Translations under genes and position numbers: made by a program
The notes under the pieces: model-generated
What the model was told of the DNA's origin: nothing
Databases searched by the model: none
What the model saw: only the letters and a program-made list of their open reading frames with translations
From: DASTGO01 sp035719045
GTDB lineage: Bacteria > Actinomycetota > Actinomycetes > Actinomycetales > Kineosporiaceae
DNA length: 7,843 bases
NCBI GenBank assembly: GCA_035719045.1
Contig: DASTGO010000193.1
Coordinates: forward strand, 1 to 7,843
Direction of reading: 5' to 3'
Shown: in pieces, positions 5,138-7,843 of the stretch
Numbering within the stretch: the first letter of the stretch is position 1
How the letters are laid out: each line of letters begins with the position of its first letter

Positions 5138-7843
5138 TCAGCAGGACAGGGAGTCCAGCTCCTTGCGGACGTCCGCGGGGTCGAGGGACACGTTCCCGTC
5201 CGCCTCGTCGTCCTCATCGGTGTCGGGTTCCTGCTCGCCCGGGTCGCTCTCCTCGTCGGCCGGCGGGCCGGCGGGGGCCGGGGGAACCGCGGGGGGCCCG
5301 GCCTTCGTGCCGAGATGGGGATCGGCCTCCAACTCCTCGTCGAACGGGTCCGGGTCCTCGTCGTCCGGGTCGACGTCGTCCTGCTCGGACCCGTCCCCGA
5401 GGACCATCCCGGTCACGTCCACGCCCTTCGCGGCCAACCGGTCGAGCAGGGTCAGGAGGGGGTCGCGGACCTCGGCGGCGAGGGCCTTGCCCTGCAGGGG
5501 GGCCGCGCCGAGCCGGGCGGCCGCACCGAGTAGCCCCTCGACGGCGGGGCCGATCAGGCGGGTCGCCTGCACGGCCTCCTCGACCTCCTCGGCGGGCGCC
5601 TCGCTGATGCCCTCCGGGACGGCAACAAGGGACAGCTCCACCTCGACGGGGATCCCGAGGGTGACCTGTTCCCCGGCCAGGCTGTAGGGGATCTGGTAGG
5701 AGGCCATGCGGGGGCCGAGGTCGGCCTCGACGATCACGTGATCCTCGAACGTGGCCGTCACCGTCACCCAGTGGCAGTTGTCGTCTCCCACGGACGGCGG
5801 GAACAGCAGTTCGCGCGCCGCCTCAGCGATCTTGTCCCGTCGTTCCTCGAACGACCCCAGCATGTAGGCCATGGCCTTGAGCTCCATCCTGTTCTGCGCG
5901 GGCACCTTCAACGCCGCAGCGACCACCGCCGCGGCCTTCCCTTCCCCGCGCACCAGGGCGGCGTGCTGGGCCGTGTAGAGACCGGTCGCCTCCTTCTCGC
6001 GGAGCTGGCAGTAGCCGTGCGCCTCGTCCACCGTCATGTGCTTGGAGGCGATGGCAACGCACCGTTCGTGGTCGCCGGGGACCCCCCAGCCGATCACTGT
6101 CGCCCCGGCCCCGTGCGTGAACCACTTGCGCAGGTTCTCGGCGCCGCCGCGGTCCCGATCCGCGCCTCCGGCCTTGCTCTCCACCCCTAGGCGGAACCGG
6201 CCGGCCAAGGCCTCCGCCACCAACCTGGTGGCGGTCTTCGTCTCCACTCCGGCTCCGGAAATCCGTGGCAGCCACAGGTCCGGGTCGGCGGCGAGCTCGG
6301 TGCGTAGCGCGGGGTTGCCGGCCGCATCATGCGGGTCCCACCACGCAACGGTCTCGGCGTTGTCGCCATCCGGGTCGTCAGGGTTGACGACGGCGCGCCC
6401 CTCAGGGTCGGGGTTGATCGAAACGGCGGACTCGACCGGGATCACGTAGACGTGACCCACGTAGACACCATCGGGGGACTGCCAGGTCTGCCCCCACTGC
6501 CCGGAAGGAAGTTCGGTGCCGGTCTCCTCCTGCCACTCCCGGATGGCAGCGTCCCGTGGGGCCTCACGGTCCTCCAGGGTCCCGCCAGGAAACTCCCACG
6601 TGCCTGCGGCCGGGTCACGCTCGGACGGGTCTCTGAGCGGATCGTCGAGGGCTCTCTGCAGCATCAGGGTGCGGCCGGTGTCCTTCGCCACGACGGCTAT
6701 CCCGGCGGCGACAGGACGGCCCTTCACCGATTTCGTCTCCACCCCTGCTTCCTGACTTGCCGGGAGCGGGGTGAGGGGGATGGGTCGCCGCTCGTCTCCG
6801 AGGACGATCCACACGTCCGGGAACTCGACGTCCGTCTGCGGGACCGGTGAGGCGTCCACGTCGTACCCGAGGGTGCAGTGCGGGGTGTACCCGTGGTTGG
6901 AGGCCGGGTCGATCCCACCGTCACGCAAGGCACCGATGACGGCCTCGTAGACGGCGTTCAGGCCGGGGACGTCCACGGGTACGAACACGGGGACGCCCTG
7001 CGGGCCTGCCGGGAACTGCCCGAGCCCTCCGACGCTCCCGGTGAGGGTGGGGGTGCCCGTGAGGGCTGGGCGCAGCAGGTCCTCCAGCAGTCCGGCGTCG
7101 TACTCGCCATCCGGGAGGCAGGCGATCGTGACGTGCAGGTGCTCCGGGTCCGTTCCGTCGGCGACAGCGAGGGACTGGGCGACGTCCGAGGGTGGGATCA
7201 GGGCGATCATCGCGCCGCGGCCGGAGGCCTGCTCGGAGGCCTTCACCTGCACGGCGAAGGTGGTCTTCCGTTCGAGCCCGTCCGGGTGCCCGCCCTGCAC
7301 GGACTTGACCTCCAACGCCATCGTCAGCGGGTGCGCACCGTGCAGCACCGGGCTGATCTCGAACAGCTCCAGGCCGTAGATGATCCGGACGCCGTCGCCC
7401 CGCTTGGACGCCATCCCGGGGATGACCTTGTAGCCGATGGACCAGCACGCCTCCCCGCTGGACGCGTAGAAGGAGGCCATCTCCCAGGCCTCGCGGCCCC
7501 GCTGTGTCCGCAGGTTGAACTGCATGACCGCGACCAGGGCCCCGGCTTCCGCCGGCCACGCCTTCCCGTCCGGCCCGAGGGCTGGGAGCCGCTTGTCGCC
7601 GGGCTTCCACTCCTCGATGCTCAGGACCCGGCCGACGTCCTTCTTCCAGTCGTGGTGGTGGACGACCTTCGGGCGCCGCCGGGACAAGGTGACGGTGAAC
7701 GCTCCGGGGACGATCAGGTCGTTGACCTCGTCGACGGTCCCGGTGACCGCGACGATGGCGGTCACGAGCCCTTCGGGCGCCCGGACGGGCTTGGCCGGTC
7801 CGACGCCGGAGCCGACGGCAGGGCGCTTCAACGATGCTGCAGG
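5138..7843 (-). CDS. HK97-type prohead protease polyprotein with 2H phosphoesterase and Nudix domains (5' partial)
   Basis: Capsid maturation protease with extra enzyme domains. Residues are numbered from the TTG at 7831 (897 aa), but no Shine-Dalgarno precedes it and the frame is open to the window edge, so the true start probably lies outside. Domains: protease 21-176, with likely catalytic His60 (HHHDW...GRV) and Ser131 (WSIGY) and the family-typical segment LFEISPVLHGAHP; 2H phosphoesterase about 205-358 (HVTI at 233-236, HCTL at 318-321); Nudix hydrolase about 373-525 (box 417-439, REWQEETG); a domain about 559-625 with GD-x3-C and GYC, of a kind I recall from actinophage head proteins; a beta-rich domain about 653-740; an acidic Asp/Glu/Pro tail 814-880. 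Simple HK97-family proteases are about 200 aa, so this one is about four times longer. Motifs [LVM]ExK-[STA] lie at 173-177, 186-190, 364-368, 529-533, 550-554 and 649-653, mostly at domain borders. The capsid gene follows after 135 bp. The protease call is secure; self-processing is inferred. Confidence 0.9.
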   Translation of the reverse strand, partial: PAASLKRPAVGSGVGPAKPVRAPEGLVTAIVAVTGTVDEVNDLIVPGAFTVTLSRRRPKVVHHHDWKKDVGRVLSIEEWKPGDKRLPALGPDGKAWPAEAGALVAVMQFNLRTQRGREAWEMASFYASSGEACWSIGYKVIPGMASKRGDGVRIIYGLELFEISPVLHGAHPLTMALEVKSVQGGHPDGLERKTTFAVQVKASEQASGRGAMIALIPPSDVAQSLAVADGTDPEHLHVTIACLPDGEYDAGLLEDLLRPALTGTPTLTGSVGGLGQFPAGPQGVPVFVPVDVPGLNAVYEAVIGALRDGGIDPASNHGYTPHCTLGYDVDASPVPQTDVEFPDVWIVLGDERRPIPLTPLPASQEAGVETKSVKGRPVAAGIAVVAKDTGRTLMLQRALDDPLRDPSERDPAAGTWEFPGGTLEDREAPRDAAIREWQEETGTELPSGQWGQTWQSPDGVYVGHVYVIPVESAVSINPDPEGRAVVNPDDPDGDNAETVAWWDPHDAAGNPALRTELAADPDLWLPRISGAGVETKTATRLVAEALAGRFRLGVESKAGGADRDRGGAENLRKWFTHGAGATVIGWGVPGDHERCVAIASKHMTVDEAHGYCQLREKEATGLYTAQHAALVRGEGKAAAVVAAALKVPAQNRMELKAMAYMLGSFEERRDKIAEAARELLFPPSVGDDNCHWVTVTATFEDHVIVEADLGPRMASYQIPYSLAGEQVTLGIPVEVELSLVAVPEGISEAPAEEVEEAVQATRLIGPAVEGLLGAAARLGAAPLQGKALAAEVRDPLLTLLDRLAAKGVDVTGMVLGDGSEQDDVDPDDEDPDPFDEELEADPHLGTKAGPPAVPPAPAGPPADEESDPGEQEPDTDEDDEADGNVSLDPADVRKELDSLSC
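5876..6172 (-). other. Predicted polyprotein segment: small Cys-containing actinophage domain
   Basis: Residues 554-652 of the polyprotein, bounded by VESK-A and MELK-A. Conserved-looking features are RGGAENLRKWF, WGVPGDHERC (Cys591), HGYCQLREKEATG (Cys608) and several His residues. I recall similar segments (Trp-Gly, Pro-Gly-Asp, Arg-Cys, then a second Cys) in actinophage head proteins, but I know no function for them. Metal binding by the Cys/His residues is possible but not shown. Confidence 0.5.
6236..6730 (-). other. Predicted polyprotein segment: Nudix hydrolase
   Basis: Residues 368-532 of the polyprotein, bounded by VETK-S and VETK-T. The Nudix box GX5EX7REUXEEXGU is complete at 417-439 (Gly417, Glu423, Arg431, Glu432, Glu435, Glu436, Gly438), except that Thr439 replaces the usual last hydrophobic residue. 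WEFPGG (412-417) precedes it, as in MutT-like enzymes. Nudix enzymes hydrolyse nucleoside diphosphates linked to another group. The actual substrate (dNTP, ADP-ribose, NAD or cap-like) cannot be told. Confidence 0.85.
6731..7264 (-). other. Predicted polyprotein segment: 2H phosphoesterase (LigT / 2'-5' RNA ligase-like)
   Basis: Residues 190-367 of the polyprotein, bounded by LERK-T and VETK-S. It holds two HxT motifs 85 residues apart (His233/Thr235 and His318/Thr320), the catalytic signature of the 2H superfamily, so the active site looks intact. Known family members act on 2',3'-cyclic phosphates, 2'-5' linked RNA, ADP-ribose cyclic phosphates or cyclic oligonucleotides. The substrate here cannot be read from the sequence. 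Release as a free enzyme of about 178 aa depends on the proposed cleavages. Confidence 0.8.

Noticed and set aside
7241..7243. QVK-A (polyprotein residues 195-198) as another cleavage site
   Set aside because: It lacks the Glu two residues before Lys that is shared by the other sites, and it lies close to LERK-T.
6731..7264. Naming the 2H domain as the anti-CBASS protein Acb1
   Set aside because: Two HxT motifs show only superfamily membership. Nothing visible separates Acb1 from LigT or other 2H enzymes.
7829..7831. TTG at 7831 as the true start of the protease gene
   Set aside because: There is no Shine-Dalgarno before it and the frame continues open for four more codons to the window edge. 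It is used only for residue numbering.
1..7843. tRNA genes, CRISPR arrays, insertion sequences, attachment sites
   Set aside because: None was seen on either strand: no cloverleaf-like sequence, regularly spaced repeats, transposase motif or tRNA-end duplication.

Overview
This high-GC window, about 70% G+C by eye, carries the head and head-tail connector module of a tailed dsDNA phage or prophage. GTG is used as a start codon, and the high GC and head-protein types point to an actinobacterial host (Streptomyces-like or a relative). No host flank, integrase or attachment site is visible, so lytic phage, prophage and metagenomic phage contig cannot be told apart.

The late genes run right to left on the minus strand. 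At the right edge is a very long HK97-type prohead protease gene, open to the window end. It is followed by the HK97-fold major capsid protein (MCP, 3704-5002), a four-helix membrane protein (2227-2595), an IPT/TIG-domain protein (1721-2209), an unrecognised bipartite protein (1023-1592), a gp6/Ad1-like connector (401-1009), a small head-closure-like protein (74-397) and the first 24 codons of a further neck or tail gene (1-74). The last genes are tightly packed: a 13-bp gap, a 3-bp gap, then a TGATG overlap.

One unit runs the other way on the plus strand: a papain-like cysteine peptidase (2711-3577) followed by a possible 14-codon ORF (3598-3642). It meets the MCP gene at a perfect 17-bp hairpin (3647-3690) that probably terminates transcription from both sides. 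The late operon is therefore interrupted after the capsid gene. A second perfect 15-bp hairpin (1677-1712) separates the TIG gene from the connector genes.

The most interesting item is the protease gene. It encodes a string of domains: S78-type protease, 2H phosphoesterase with both HxT motifs, Nudix hydrolase with a full Nudix box, a small cysteine-containing phage domain, a beta-rich domain and a very acidic tail. Nearly every junction carries the motif [L/V/M]-E-x-K followed by S, T or A. The same motif (MESK-S) lies in the capsid protein exactly where HK97-type delta domains are cut off. The simplest reading is a self-processing polyprotein: the protease that matures the capsid also cuts its own chain, freeing two enzymes inside the prohead as possible ejected cargo. 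The domains and motifs are seen in the sequence; the cleavage and the cargo role are inferred.
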